Origin: Bartonella vinsonii subsp. arupensis OK-94-513
GTDB taxonomy: Bacteria > Pseudomonadota > Alphaproteobacteria > Rhizobiales > Rhizobiaceae
Direction: 5' to 3'
Assembly (NCBI RefSeq): GCF_000278235.1
Contig: NZ_JH725037.1
Coordinates: forward strand, 1,079,675 to 1,143,674
DNA: 64,000 bases
Within the stretch, counting starts at the first letter, position 1, and every line of letters begins with the position of its first letter. Both the position numbers and the translations under genes were made by a program. The notes under the pieces are model-generated. The model was not told where the DNA came from, did no database searches, and worked only from the letters and a program-made list of their open reading frames with translations. Below, one piece after another: positions 30,614 to 40,687 of this stretch.

Positions 30614-31603
30614 CTATTCAACAGCCACCATTTGTGCATGCATCAAAATAGCAGCCTTGACAATACCCGCTGCCATGGCCGCCCCTATCCCTTCACCAAG
30701 GCTCATCTCTAGATCTAAAAGCGGTTCTTTGCCAATTTTTTCTAAAAGTTTACGATGTGCAGTTTCAGAAGAAACATGCCCAACAAGAGTATGATCAAGA
30801 GCCCTAGGATGCATTTTATAAAGTAGAGCTGCTGCTGCTGTTGCTACAAAACCATCTAAAATAACTGGTATTTTTTCTATTCTTGCCGCTAAAATGGCAC
30901 CAACCATAGCAGCAATTTCACGTCCTCCTAAACGACGCATTATTTCAAAAGGATCATTAAAATAATCCTTATGTAAAGAAACTGCTGCCTTAACCGCTGC
31001 TATTTTACGTTGATAGAATTCCCCTTCAGATTTCATTCCGCTTTCTGTCCATTCCTCAACTTCTCCACCAAACAACGCTAAACATAAAGCTAAAGCTATT
31101 GTTGTATTTCCAATGCCCATTTCACCTATACACAGGAGATCAATTCCACCAGCAATGGATTCCATTCCAAATGCCATTGTAGCTGCTGCACTACGCTCAT
31201 CCATTGCAGCATCTTTGGTAATATTCATTGTGGGATATTCCAATGCTAAATCAAAAATCTTCAATCCAAGATCATAAGCTATGCAAATTTGATTAATAGC
31301 ACCCCCACCAGTTGAAAAATTTTGTACCATCTTTTGTGTCATAGATTGTGGAAATGGTGTAATATTTTCTTCTGTGACACCATGATTTCCGGAAAAAATA
31401 GCAACTAAAGGGCGCTTTATAACAGGCTTTTCTGTTGCTCTCCATCCTGCATACCAAACTGCAATATCTCCTAATTTACCTAGTGATCCTTGAGTTTTCG
31501 TCAATTCTATTTGCCGTTTTTTTGCCAAAGTTACAGAAAATGCATCTGCAATAGGTAAATTTGTGAGTAAAGCACGAAAATCATCAAATGGACTAACGGT
31601 CAT
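30614..31603 (-). CDS. cobT: nicotinate-nucleotide:dimethylbenzimidazole phosphoribosyltransferase (CobT)
   Basis: 329-residue CobT, which activates the lower ligand of cobalamin. Family motifs: TQGSLGKLGDIAVWYAGW, GNHGVTEENITPFP, STGGGAINQI, GEMGIGNTTIALAL, and the catalytic-Glu region LLDLEMSLGEGIGAAMA. The gene is isolated: no other cobalamin genes are nearby, so it may serve salvage of cobinamide or lower-ligand remodelling. It is convergent with the Lrp gene. ATG 31603 follows AAAGG. Confidence 0.93.
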   Translation of the reverse strand: MTVSPFDDFRALLTNLPIADAFSVTLAKKRQIELTKTQGSLGKLGDIAVWYAGWRATEKPVIKRPLVAIFSGNHGVTEENITPFPQSMTQKMVQNFSTGGGAINQICIAYDLGLKIFDLALEYPTMNITKDAAMDERSAAATMAFGMESIAGGIDLLCIGEMGIGNTTIALALCLALFGGEVEEWTESGMKSEGEFYQRKIAAVKAAVSLHKDYFNDPFEIMRRLGGREIAAMVGAILAARIEKIPVILDGFVATAAAALLYKMHPRALDHTLVGHVSSETAHRKLLEKIGKEPLLDLEMSLGEGIGAAMAAGIVKAAILMHAQMVAVE

Positions 31604-32000
31604 GAAGATACCTTTTCAAATCTAAAATGTTTAATGAGAATCTCGTCATATATACAGGATATGAATAATTTGTTGGTTTTTTAAAAGCCGCTTTTTAAGA
31701 ACATTAAAATCTTATTCGTAAAATTATTTTTGCATGATATTTTCCAAAAAAGAATATTTTAGTGATTTATAAAACAAATATTACCAATATCTTATGGTAT
31801 AATTTTAAATTATTTTCTTAATTATTTCTACATTGCAGAGCATTCATCAATATACTGTTTAACATGCAATACTAAACATCCTCTTCATAATAAAGATTGA
31901 GAGCTTTACGAAATTTCTCAATCTGAATTTTAAAAATCCGTAAAGAAATAAAACTTTAGGAAATCTAAACTGTTAAGAGAGTTCAATCTGTAAACTGTTG
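31604..32000. other. intergenic region between dusA and cobT
   Basis: 397 bp of AT-rich sequence upstream of cobT. It holds the dusA terminator-like hairpin near its right end. No gene is supported. Confidence 0.5.
31891..31923 (-). terminator. probable terminator of dusA
   Basis: GATTGAGA and TCTCAATC form an 8-bp perfect stem with a 13-nt loop. On the minus strand it is followed by TTTATTA. It lies about 80 bp past the dusA stop. Confidence 0.5.
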
Positions 32001-32981
32001 TTAAATGAGAGCAGAAAAAGCCTCTTTCAAAATATGCACACCTGCATCGGTTTTTGTTGTATCATTTGATAATATTTGCCGCCATCGGCGAGCCCCATCC
32101 CGCCCATGAAATAAACCAATCATATGGCGTGTCACATGAGAAAGCCGCCCACCTAATGCGATATGTCGAGCAGCATAATCACACATGGCTTCAATAAGAT
32201 CACTATCACTCATTTCACTCTGCAGTTCACCATATATTTCATGATCAATATGCTTCAACAAAGTGGGATCATGATAAACTTGTCGACCAACCATAGTAGC
32301 ATCGCACAAAGTCAAATGCTTTTTGATCTCATCAATAGATTTAATTCCACCATTTATCCCAATAAATTTATGAGGATATTTATGTTTTAATTTATAAACT
32401 CTTTCATAATTAAGTGGAGGAATATTGCGATTTTCTTTCGGACTTAATCCTTGTAACCATGCTTTTCGTGCATGTACCCAAAGGGCATCACAACCAGCAT
32501 CCCAAACCTGATCAGCTAAAAAATCTAAAGCTAACTCTTCATCCTGCTCATCCACACTAATACGACATTTGACAGTTACAGGTATCGTAACTACTTGCTT
32601 CATCGCTTCCACAGCACTTGCTACAATATTAGGATGTAACATCAAACAAGCACCAAATGCACCTGCTTGAACACGATTTGATGGGCAACCAACATTGAGA
32701 TTTATTTCATCATAACCAAATTCTTCAGCAATTCGAGCAGCCTCTGCCAATTTCTTCGGATTTACCCCTCCTAACTGCAAGGCAATTGGACGTTCTTTAT
32801 CATTAAAATTCAACAGTTGCTCACGGACACCATGGATTACAGCATCGGCTACAATCATTTCGGTATAGAGAAGAGCTTTTTTTGTTAAAAGGCGATAAAA
32901 AAATCTACAGTGCCTATCTGTCCAGCCCAACATTGGTGCTACCGCAAATTTTACTGATGATGGAGAATTATAAGATATCAT
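32001..32981 (-). CDS. dusA: tRNA-dihydrouridine(20/20a) synthase DusA
   Basis: FMN-dependent enzyme reducing uridines in the tRNA D-loop, 326 residues. Motifs: VAPMLGWTDRHCRFFYRLLT at the N-terminus, QLGGVNPKKLAEAARI, INLNVGCPSNRVQAGAFGACLM with the catalytic Cys, and GINGGIKS. The C-terminal helical RNA-binding domain has ITRHMIGLFHGRDGARRWR-like sequence (read as VTRHMIGLFHGRDG). It is monocistronic. The start ATG 32981 has a weak Shine-Dalgarno. Confidence 0.95.
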   Translation of the reverse strand: MISYNSPSSVKFAVAPMLGWTDRHCRFFYRLLTKKALLYTEMIVADAVIHGVREQLLNFNDKERPIALQLGGVNPKKLAEAARIAEEFGYDEINLNVGCPSNRVQAGAFGACLMLHPNIVASAVEAMKQVVTIPVTVKCRISVDEQDEELALDFLADQVWDAGCDALWVHARKAWLQGLSPKENRNIPPLNYERVYKLKHKYPHKFIGINGGIKSIDEIKKHLTLCDATMVGRQVYHDPTLLKHIDHEIYGELQSEMSDSDLIEAMCDYAARHIALGGRLSHVTRHMIGLFHGRDGARRWRQILSNDTTKTDAGVHILKEAFSALI

Positions 32982-33450
32982 AGGAGCTTATGTTTCTTAT
33001 CTCTATTAAGTATTTCCCATTCATAGCAGGCTGCCACTCTTTTCCCATTTCACAATAAGTTTTATTCTCTTTTCATCCTTCAAGAGAGAAAAATACACTC
33101 TCTACCCAATTCTTTTCCTCAAATAACCTAAAATTTGGCTAAAACAAAAAGAAGAAAGACAATAAAACATTACTAACAAAACGAAATGTCCAGATATCAT
33201 AGCCATGCAACTGATTTTATAATAAATGAAATTGTAAATAAAAAACATTTGAACAGTACTTCTCACCATTCAAATAATCCATGAAGGACTATAACTATAT
33301 GATGCATTGTACAGTATCAAAGATATTTTGTGTCTAACAAAATAATAATCGAAAGCATTACACTCATATCATTATAGCTTATTTTCCTTCAAAGTTTTTC
33401 AGTTTATTGTGCAAATAAATTTTACAATAAAGTACTTGCGTAAAACTGAA
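32982..33450. other. AT-rich intergenic region without a gene
   Basis: 469 bp between glpD (3' end) and dusA (5' end). Very AT-rich with stops in all frames. No stable hairpin, tRNA or repeated motif was recognised. The part nearest 32982 must carry the dusA promoter. Confidence 0.5.
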
Positions 33451-34986
33451 TTAGTATAATTCTTGTTCACTTTCTTTTTGGCTTTGCATATAAGTAGAAA
33501 GAGCATCAATTTCTTTCTTCTTAAACAAAAGCCCAAGTTTCGAACGACGCCATAACACATCTTCACATGTTTTAGCCCACTCCTTTTCCATTAACCATTT
33601 GACTTCTACTTCATAAAGTCCATGACCAAATTTTTTTCCCATATCTGCCTTCCCATTTGCAAATATCACCAGAGCCTCCGAACCATAAGAGCGCGCAAGT
33701 CTGCGATATGTAAAATCATCTAAATCTGGAATCAAAAGAGCGATCTTATTTTCAAGTGTATCTAGCCTATTATACGGAAAATCACCTCCGGGAAGTGTTG
33801 AATTTTCTGTCCATGGAGATCCCTTTATCCCAAGCGCTTTTTCAACAAATTTCATGGCATCTTCAGCTAGCTTACGATAGGTTGTAATTTTACCGCCATA
33901 AAGATTAAGAAGCCGTGGCATATTTTCTGTGCCCATTTCTTTTAAAACGTAATCACGCGTAATTTCTTGCGCTTTTGAAGCTCCATCATCATACAGCGGA
34001 CGAACACCAGAATAAGTCCAAACAATATTCTCACGTAATACTGGTTGTATAAAATACTCACTCGCTGCTGCACAAATATAATCAATCTCTGTATCCGTAA
34101 TATGAACATTAGCAGGATCACCCTGATAGTCACAATCTGTTGTTCCAAGCAATGTAAATTTTTCCTGATATGGAATAGAAAATATAATACGTCCATCACC
34201 GTTCTGAAAAATATATGCACGATCATGGGCATAAAGCCTAGGAACCAAAATATGAGAACCTCTGACAAGTCGTACGGGAGGCTTCTCCTCACAGCCTAAT
34301 ACGTTTTCTAGAATATGATTAATCCAAGGCCCTGTCATATTCGCAACATAAGAAGCCGTGACGCAATATTCCTTGCTGTTTAATTTATTTCGAAGAACTA
34401 TAAGCCATTTTTTTTCTTCTCTCTTTAAAGAGAGAATTTCTGTACGTACTTTTATATCAGCGCCCTGCTTTTCTGCATCACGAGCATTAGCAACTACCAA
34501 ACGCGCATCATCTACTCTTGCATCAGAATATTCAAAACCTTTCTGATACTCTTCCTTAAGCGTAGAACAAAAATCTTTTGAAAAATTAACCTTTTTACTA
34601 CGCCACAGTTTTTGATTCCAGTTTCCTAAATAATCATAAATGAAAAGCCCCATACGCAATATCCAAGCAGGACGTAACTCTTTATGATAAGGGAGAAGAA
34701 AACGTAAAGGACGCACAATATGGGGAGCCATCCGCAAAATAATTTCGCGCTCTTTTAACGCTTCACGAACAAGTTTAAACTCATAGTGTTCAAGATAACG
34801 AAGACCACCATGAATAAGCTTTGTCGATGCACTTGATGTCCCTGACGCAAGATCATTCATCTCCGCCAACCCCACTTTAAATCCGCGTCCAGCTGCATCC
34901 CTTGCTAATCCACATCCGTTTATTCCTCCACCAATGATAAACAGGTCGTAATGCGTTGTAGTTTTCATCATTTTACTTTTCATCAT
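33451..34986 (-). CDS. glpD: aerobic glycerol-3-phosphate dehydrogenase
   Basis: FAD-dependent membrane-associated dehydrogenase, 511 residues, oxidising glycerol-3-phosphate to dihydroxyacetone phosphate. The Rossmann FAD motif FIIGGGINGCGLARDAAGRG is near residue 15, followed by ASGTSSASTKLIHGGLRYLE. A second signature is near DGRIIFSIPYQEKFTLLGTTD and the C-terminal LYGGKITTYRKLAEDAM. Two Met pairs at the start (residues 1-2 and 6-7) leave the true start uncertain by six residues. No glpK or glpF is adjacent. Confidence 0.95.
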   Translation of the reverse strand: MMKSKMMKTTTHYDLFIIGGGINGCGLARDAAGRGFKVGLAEMNDLASGTSSASTKLIHGGLRYLEHYEFKLVREALKEREIILRMAPHIVRPLRFLLPYHKELRPAWILRMGLFIYDYLGNWNQKLWRSKKVNFSKDFCSTLKEEYQKGFEYSDARVDDARLVVANARDAEKQGADIKVRTEILSLKREEKKWLIVLRNKLNSKEYCVTASYVANMTGPWINHILENVLGCEEKPPVRLVRGSHILVPRLYAHDRAYIFQNGDGRIIFSIPYQEKFTLLGTTDCDYQGDPANVHITDTEIDYICAAASEYFIQPVLRENIVWTYSGVRPLYDDGASKAQEITRDYVLKEMGTENMPRLLNLYGGKITTYRKLAEDAMKFVEKALGIKGSPWTENSTLPGGDFPYNRLDTLENKIALLIPDLDDFTYRRLARSYGSEALVIFANGKADMGKKFGHGLYEVEVKWLMEKEWAKTCEDVLWRRSKLGLLFKKKEIDALSTYMQSQKESEQELY

Positions 34987-35325
34987 TTATTTAATTTTCT
35001 CTAATATAATCAATAAGATAACAGCTAAAGGCAAGATAATGCCAATGCTCTTAATCAAATTATTAACGTCCTTTTTTCCACAGTAAATTATGTATAAACT
35101 ATTCTTGATATATAAAAATAACATCTGATAAAAAGAACGGAAAATTCAGCAACAATAAAAATAGTACTATCGTAAAATATGCTTTATATGAAAGCTCCTT
35201 AGAAAAAATTTATGTTTTCTCTGCAACCTACTAGATTTACACTATAGTTAAATACCTTATTGCACATAGACAATAGCTTTCATATAAGTTTACTCAACAT
35301 TACAATAGGAATATGAAGCCATAAA
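34987..35325. other. intergenic region between divergent glpD and dsbA-like gene
   Basis: 339 bp, AT-rich, shared promoter region for two divergent genes. No operator-like palindrome or small gene was recognised. Confidence 0.5.
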
Positions 35326-36201
35326 ATGATGACCTATCAGCCCCAACACTCAAAAACAACGTTCATTTCAAAATTTTTAACAGCAGCTCTGTTAAGTATT
35401 TTGATCTTTTCCTCTTTTTTATCAAACGCAACATCGCACGAGAAAACAGCAAATCATTTTAGCTCAGAAAAACTTAAGAGACAGCTTCTGGAAGATCCTG
35501 CTTTTTTATCTAAGCTTAAAAAAAAGCTTACACCACTTATCAATGATCACGATATTCAAAATATTGTAAGAGATTATTTACTCACTCATCCAGAGATTAT
35601 GATCGAAATGCAGCTTATCCTCCAAGAAAAGCTAGAAAAGAACAGCGAACAAAAGGCTCAAAAACAAGCTTCAATCATCAATTTGTTTAAAAAAGAAATT
35701 TTTCAGTCTCCTCATGATGCTGTTTTGGGAAATCCAAACGGTAAAAAAGTACTTGTTGATTTTTTTGATTACAATTGTGGATATTGCAAAATGTCCTATT
35801 CATACATAGAAAACTTAATAAAAGAGGATCCGGATCTACGAGTTATTGTCAAAGATCTACCAATTTTGGGAGCTGATTCTATGGCGGCACATACTGTTGC
35901 CTACGCTTTTCGACAACAATTTCCAGAAAAATATCCTCAGTTTCATAAAGCGCTTTTAACTGATAAAAGTCGCGCAAACGAAGCTAAAGCTATAAAAATA
36001 GCAGTTTCATTAGGAGCAGATGAAAAAAAACTGCGAAATGCAATAAGAGATTTTAATCTTCAAGATTCCTTTAAAGAAAATATTCAAATTGCCTCTGCTC
36101 TGAATATTACAGGAACACCTTCTTATATTATTGGTGATCAAGTACTCATTGGAGCCGTGAGCCAAGATATTTTAAAAGAATTCATCAAGAATATACAGTA
36201 A
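35326..36201 (+). CDS. DsbA-family thioredoxin-like exported protein
   Basis: 291 residues. An N-terminal signal peptide (FLTAALLSILIFSSFLSNATS) precedes a helical region with an N-terminal domain (DPAFLSKLKKKLTPLINDHDIQNIVRDYLLTHPEIM), as in Com1/ScsC-like proteins. The thioredoxin fold has the redox pair CGYC at residues 151-154 and the cis-Pro loop GTPSYIIG. It probably acts as a periplasmic disulfide oxidase or isomerase. The N-terminal helical part may mediate oligomerisation. Monocistronic. Confidence 0.9.
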   Translation: MMTYQPQHSKTTFISKFLTAALLSILIFSSFLSNATSHEKTANHFSSEKLKRQLLEDPAFLSKLKKKLTPLINDHDIQNIVRDYLLTHPEIMIEMQLILQEKLEKNSEQKAQKQASIINLFKKEIFQSPHDAVLGNPNGKKVLVDFFDYNCGYCKMSYSYIENLIKEDPDLRVIVKDLPILGADSMAAHTVAYAFRQQFPEKYPQFHKALLTDKSRANEAKAIKIAVSLGADEKKLRNAIRDFNLQDSFKENIQIASALNITGTPSYIIGDQVLIGAVSQDILKEFIKNIQ

Positions 36202-36456
36202 ACACCTTTTCTTCACCTCTTTAACTTTATGAAGAATACCGTAAATGAAATAATTTTATGCTTTCTCTTTTTTGATAACAGGCTTATAAATGCGATTTCA
36301 TACAGCAGGTACCAGTTGAAAATTGCAAAGTGTAATTCTTAAAAAATAAATAGCTTTTAACAAAAAGCCTTAAAAAAGGTCATTCGTAGTCTAGAGATAT
36401 CCGATCATAATGATTAAATAGAGACGATCTTCATTGATCAAGGAGTGAAAAATAAA

Positions 36457-36945
36457 ATGGCAACAAAAAAAATGGATGCGGGAAAATATACCGCAATTGA
36501 TACGAAAATTATCCGTGACCTTGCTGAAATTTTAAATGATACAAATTTAACAAACATTGAACTTGAACAAGGTGAACTTCGTATTCGTGTATCACGTCAA
36601 AATACCCAAACCACTTCTGAACAAACAATTTATGCCCCTCTGACCCCTCCTGTTGCCGTAACTACTTCTCCTGTCTCAACAACTGAAACTTCTGTACAAG
36701 AAGACAAATCAAAAAATGCAATAACATCCCCGATGGTTGGGACAGCCTATCTTGCACCTTCACCAGGCGCGCAACCTTTTGTAGAAGTGGGACAAAATGT
36801 TTCTGAAGGACAGACTTTACTTATCATTGAAGCAATGAAAACAATGAATCAAATTCCATCACCACGCTCAGGAACGGTGACTGCTATTTTTGTTCAAGAT
36901 GGACAACCGGTCGAATTTGGTGAACCACTTATTGTTGTTGAATAA
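36457..36945 (+). CDS. accB: biotin carboxyl carrier protein of acetyl-CoA carboxylase
   Basis: 162-residue BCCP. The C-terminal biotinyl domain has the target Lys 128 in EAMKTMN, with the thumb-like region preceding it. A Pro/Thr-rich linker joins it to the N-terminal domain ([26 protein letters not shown]). The start is ATG 36457, with AGGAG 11 bases upstream; a GTG at 36445 is less likely. accC follows 14 bp downstream in the usual operon for fatty acid synthesis. Confidence 0.95.
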   Translation: MATKKMDAGKYTAIDTKIIRDLAEILNDTNLTNIELEQGELRIRVSRQNTQTTSEQTIYAPLTPPVAVTTSPVSTTETSVQEDKSKNAITSPMVGTAYLAPSPGAQPFVEVGQNVSEGQTLLIIEAMKTMNQIPSPRSGTVTAIFVQDGQPVEFGEPLIVVE

Positions 36946-36959
36946 AGCGAGGGGCAACC

Positions 36960-38318
36960 ATGATTCGAAAAATTCTCATTGCTAATCGGGGAGAAATTGC
37001 TCTTCGCGTTCTACGAGCCTGCAAAGAACTTGGAATCAAAACTGTAGCCGTGCATTCCACTGCTGATGCTGATGCAATGCATGTGCGTCTTGCTGATGAG
37101 AGTGTCTGTATTGGCCCTCCCCCAGCACGCGATTCTTATTTAAGTGTTCAGCAAATTATTGCTGCATGCGAAATTACAGGAGCTGATGCGGTTCATCCAG
37201 GCTATGGCTTTCTTTCTGAAAATGCTAAATTTGCCGATGTTCTAGAGGCTCATAACATTACATTTATCGGCCCAACAGCTGCGCATATTCGGATCATGGG
37301 CGATAAAATCGAAGCAAAGAAAACCGCTAAAAAACTTGGAATTCCTGTAGTCCCTGGTTCAGACGGAGCTGTCACTGAGGAATCTGAAGCTCTACGTACT
37401 GCTCGTGAAATTGGTTATCCAGTTATTATTAAGGCTTCTGCCGGTGGTGGGGGGCGCGGTATGAAAGTGGTCCATTCTGAACAAGAGTTTGCTGTAGCTC
37501 TCAAAACAACCCGTTCAGAAGCAGCAGCAGCTTTTGGAGATGATGCAGTTTATATCGAAAAATATCTAGAAAAACCCCGTCATATTGAAATTCAAGTGAT
37601 CGGTGATGGAGCAGGGAATGCTGTTCACTTAGGAGAGCGCGATTGTTCGCTTCAAAGACGTCACCAAAAAATATGGGAAGAAGCTACATCACCTGCACTG
37701 AATGAAACTGAACGGAAAAAAATTGGTGATATTGTCGCAAATGCCTGTGCACAACTTGGATACCGTGGAGCAGGTACTATTGAGTTTCTTTATGAAAATG
37801 GCGAATTCTATTTTATCGAAATGAATACGCGTTTACAAGTCGAGCATCCTGTAACTGAAGCGATTACAGGCATAGATTTAGTTCACGAACAAATTCATAT
37901 TGCATCAGGCTGCAAACTTTCAGTTGCACAAGATGATATTTGCTTCTCTGGTCATGCTATTGAATGTCGTATTAATGCAGAAGATCCTGTTAACTTTACG
38001 CCATCTCCAGGAATCATTACACATTTTCATACACCAGGAGGTTTAGGAATTCGCGTTGATTCAGGTGCTTATTCAGGTTATCGTATTCCTCCTTATTATG
38101 ACAGCATGATTGGAAAGCTGATTGTTCATGGACGTACACGTTTAGAATGTATGATGCGGTTACGACGCGCTTTAGATGAATTTGTGGTCGATGGAATCAA
38201 AACCACATTACCTCTCTTTCGCGATCTCATTAACAATAAAGATGTTGCAGATGGTAATTATAATATTCATTGGCTAGAAAAATATCTTTCTAACCAATTG
38301 AATTCTTCAGATTCGTGA
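36960..38318 (+). CDS. accC: biotin carboxylase subunit of acetyl-CoA carboxylase
   Basis: 452 residues, ATP-grasp enzyme that carboxylates BCCP-bound biotin. The glycine-rich loop is [13 protein letters not shown] (about residue 159). Other motifs are [41 protein letters not shown] and [16 protein letters not shown] with the metal-binding Glu. Length is normal. It is the second gene of accBC. Confidence 0.97.
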   Translation: MIRKILIANRGEIALRVLRACKELGIKTVAVHSTADADAMHVRLADESVCIGPPPARDSYLSVQQIIAACEITGADAVHPGYGFLSENAKFADVLEAHNITFIGPTAAHIRIMGDKIEAKKTAKKLGIPVVPGSDGAVTEESEALRTAREIGYPVIIKASAGGGGRGMKVVHSEQEFAVALKTTRSEAAAAFGDDAVYIEKYLEKPRHIEIQVIGDGAGNAVHLGERDCSLQRRHQKIWEEATSPALNETERKKIGDIVANACAQLGYRGAGTIEFLYENGEFYFIEMNTRLQVEHPVTEAITGIDLVHEQIHIASGCKLSVAQDDICFSGHAIECRINAEDPVNFTPSPGIITHFHTPGGLGIRVDSGAYSGYRIPPYYDSMIGKLIVHGRTRLECMMRLRRALDEFVVDGIKTTLPLFRDLINNKDVADGNYNIHWLEKYLSNQLNSSDS

Positions 38319-38324
38319 TCTGGT

Positions 38325-38343
38325 AGAAAAAAGCATTTTTTCT
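38325..38343 (+). terminator. weak terminator-like hairpin after accC
   Basis: AGAAAAAA and TTTTTTCT pair around GCA just after the accC stop. The stem is nearly all A-T with the U-run inside it, so function is uncertain. Confidence 0.35.
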
Positions 38344-38521
38344 CAACACCTCTATAAAGTATTAATGTGTAAATAATTTTTAACCTTACGATAAAGGATG
38401 ATAAGAAAACAAAAGAGCTTATTATTTTATAATTTGTCATATAATTTTTAAAAATATGCACAGAAACTGATAATTTTCTATTTTCCTTTTTGTAAGTTTG
38501 TGCTACCTCCTACGTTGTTAT

Positions 38522-38597
<76 letters not shown>

Positions 38598-38689
38598 TTC
38601 TCTTTTTTATTCCCAATAACTTATTGATTCTCCATATGTTTTTTTAAGTGAGGGATGCGCGGATAAAAGTGAGGGAATAGGATTCCAAA

Positions 38690-39081
38690 TCATGCCTCTA
38701 CAACAGGGGCATTTTTTTTCGCTTTTTCTTTCTCTAATTGTGCTAAAAATTCTTTGACGAATTCTAATTCAAGTGGTGTTAAACTATTCAACGTTCTCAC
38801 AAACATGCCGGCGGTTTCACACCTCAACTGATCAGAAGGCTTGATCATAAAAATATGACGACAAGCATCAGATTCTCTCCTTAAACGTTCTGCTGTCTCT
38901 TGATCTAAAGCGTAAAGTTCAATGATCTTTTCTTCCATACCAACAGGTACAGATTTTTTGCCAATCTCAACAGAAGATAAAAATGCTACAGATATATCTA
39001 ATTTTTTAGCCATATCTAACAGGCGTTCTTCATGATCAATGCGCGGAGTTTCCGTAAGGTTTTGCCAAATGGTGTAAGCAT
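38690..39081 (-). pseudogene. XRE-family HTH regulator with a frameshift in the DNA-binding domain
   Basis: The gene starts at ATG 39081, with AGGA eight bases upstream. It reads MLTPFGKTLRKLR and then goes out of frame to a stop at 39016-39018. The second frame continues exactly where the HTH should (RIDHEERLLDMAKKLDISVAFLSSVEIGKKSVP) to the stop at 38690. An extra GC in the GCGC tract at 39041-39044 would explain the break. The visible in-frame product from ATG 39013 is 107 residues and lacks the first HTH helix. The C-terminal part (about 60 residues, charged helices) is intact. It is likely an inactivated prophage or toxin-antitoxin-type regulator. Confidence 0.7.
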
Positions 39082-39206
39082 CTAAAAAATCCTATTAAAA
39101 AAATTAGCATTCGTGATGATTCTAGCAAAAACTTCAGATTTTTCTCTACAATTATTCTGAATCAGAAGCTCTTTTCAGGGCATTTTTTTGAGAAAACTTT
39201 GTACAT

Positions 39207-39425
39207 TTAACTCTTTGTTAACCATCTTTTGAGGTGTGTGAGGATGTTATCCAGCGCATCCATAATGCGGGCAAAATCGATAATGAACATAAAGACAATG
39301 AACGCTATCCACTTCACGCAACGAGACATCATCTTCAAACCTTGATAGGTATTGATCATCTCATAAAGCAGCTGTCGTTCGGTTTCTGTAAGTTCTTTAT
39401 CTTTGTTGTTTGCTTTCTCGGCCAT
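39207..39425 (-). CDS. small single-pass membrane protein, phage-type
   Basis: 72 residues. A charged N-terminus (AEKANNKDKELTETERQLLYEMINTYQGLKM) is followed by one hydrophobic segment (CVKWIAFIVFMFIIDFARIM) and an amphipathic C-terminus. No domain is recognised. Size, topology and position beside holin/spanin-like genes suggest a phage lysis-module or tail-region product. The Shine-Dalgarno-like GGAAAG lies close to the ATG. Confidence 0.55.
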   Translation of the reverse strand: MAEKANNKDKELTETERQLLYEMINTYQGLKMMSRCVKWIAFIVFMFIIDFARIMDALDNILTHLKRWLTKS

Positions 39426-39553
39426 CTTTCCAACCGCATAAATGCGCTCCCTGCTTGTTATGCTTTAAAATATCTCTTGCTAGGTTGGGACTGATGACCG
39501 AAGCATCGCGCGAATCTAAATAAATTGGCAATCAGCCACCACAAGAAACAGAC

Positions 39554-39811
39554 CTATTTGCCGCGCACCCAACGAGAAAGTTCAGAGCGCACACCAGCAT
39601 CACTTTTTTGATTAACTTCATTTTCTACCTCAAGCCGTCTCATTGCTGTCTTCAAAGCATTCTCTGTTTGCTTGTGCCGTCCACTTTTCTTGCCAAGGTA
39701 AAACGCCTTGGCTAAAGCCATAAAAAAACGGCTAAAGCCGCCGTAAACATCAGGTAATATTTCTTGAAGCAGAAAATCACAATCGTTGCTCCCGAAACCG
39801 TTTAGCCACAA
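39554..39811 (-). CDS. phage lysis-region-type protein (unrecognised family)
   Basis: 85 residues. The C-terminal half is a charged helix (RHKQTENALKTAMRRLEVENEVNQKSDAGVRSELSRWVRGK) like small proteins next to phage lysozyme/holin genes. The N-terminal 30 residues overlap the upstream gene, so a start at ATG 39721 is also possible. No enzyme motif. Function unknown. Confidence 0.5.
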   Translation of the reverse strand: MWLNGFGSNDCDFLLQEILPDVYGGFSRFFMALAKAFYLGKKSGRHKQTENALKTAMRRLEVENEVNQKSDAGVRSELSRWVRGK

Positions 39812-39968
39812 ACACTATGCCCGTGCATGCCGCTAAAACCATAATGACGGCTAGTGCCCATTGGACAGGTCCATTGCCTGCTAACAAACCTCCAAGACCT
39901 GAACACGAGCCTATAATCGGTACAAGGGCTTCTGCTTTGAGAAGTCCCGTTGCCTCTTTCGTTTCCAC
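39777..39968 (-). CDS. small membrane protein, holin-like
   Basis: 63 residues starting with GTG 39968. A charged N-terminus (ETKEATGLLKAEALV) is followed by a Gly-rich turn (GSCSGLGGLLAGNG) and one strong hydrophobic segment (QWALAVIMVLAACTGIVFVAK). This fits small membrane proteins found next to phage lysozyme genes. It overlaps the next gene by 35 bp, as in compact phage cassettes. Its start codon lies just past the junction with the FHA fragment. Confidence 0.55.
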   Translation of the reverse strand: METKEATGLLKAEALVPIIGSCSGLGGLLAGNGPVQWALAVIMVLAACTGIVFVAKRFREQRL

Positions 39969-40687
39969 ATGTTGGTTGCATCGGTTAGGATGATGGTGCC
40001 ATCACTGATAGCAGATTTGGTTTCCCCTTCCGCCGCATCCTTGGCTTTGCCATGACTCAGAGCATTTTTGGCAATGTTTTTTATCGTGTCGTTCCCAGAA
40101 ACGCTAACCCCATGGCTGCTGGCTTGGGCATGCGCACTGTTGGTGATGTCACTGGTGCTAATGGTTCCCGTGGTTAAGCTGTTTTTTTCTGGCGATGCGA
40201 TGCTCGCAATCAGCCCCCCAGTCAGCGTTGTTTTATCTTTAACGTTGATATCAAAGCCTCCATCACCGGCTTTGACCCCTGATTGCTCCACAACACTATG
40301 ATAATCGCTGGAGGATTGATCCTTTTGTAAGGAGAAGCTTGTTGAGCCTGCATCAAAACTTTTGCTGCCACCAAAACCAACAGAAGCTGATTTCTGCTTG
40401 TTAGAACTTTGTCCCGTATTACTCTGGCTTTTTATGGTCAAGCTTCCTCCCACATCCACTTTGACCTGACTTCCAAAAACCACGGCTCCCTCCAATGCGG
40501 TGTCCCCTCCACTGCTGGTGTGAACAGTGCCCGTACCAATGACATGGCTGTTTTTATGGTGAACCTCTTCACTGGAGCCTTCTCCTTGACTAAAGGAAGC
40601 ATTGCCTGTTCCCTCAGCACCACCAGTACCATAGCTGTATCCAACATTGACCGAAGCACTCTGCGTGTGGTTAAGGTTTGCATTCAT
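39911..40687 (-). pseudogene. truncated filamentous-haemagglutinin fragment fused to phage sequence
   Basis: 258-codon open frame whose first 240 residues closely repeat the part of the big FHA protein encoded at about 42,673-43,370 (shared blocks SASVNVG, GTGNASFSQGEGSSEEVH, SVGFGGSKSFDAGSTSF and GTIILTDATN). The similarity stops exactly at ILTDATN, which is also where the intact protein changes to its variable C-terminal region. The last 19 residues are read from phage DNA in another frame. There is no signal peptide or TPS domain, so it is not an exported exoprotein by itself. It overlaps the end of the upstream lipoprotein gene by 17 bp. Confidence 0.85.
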
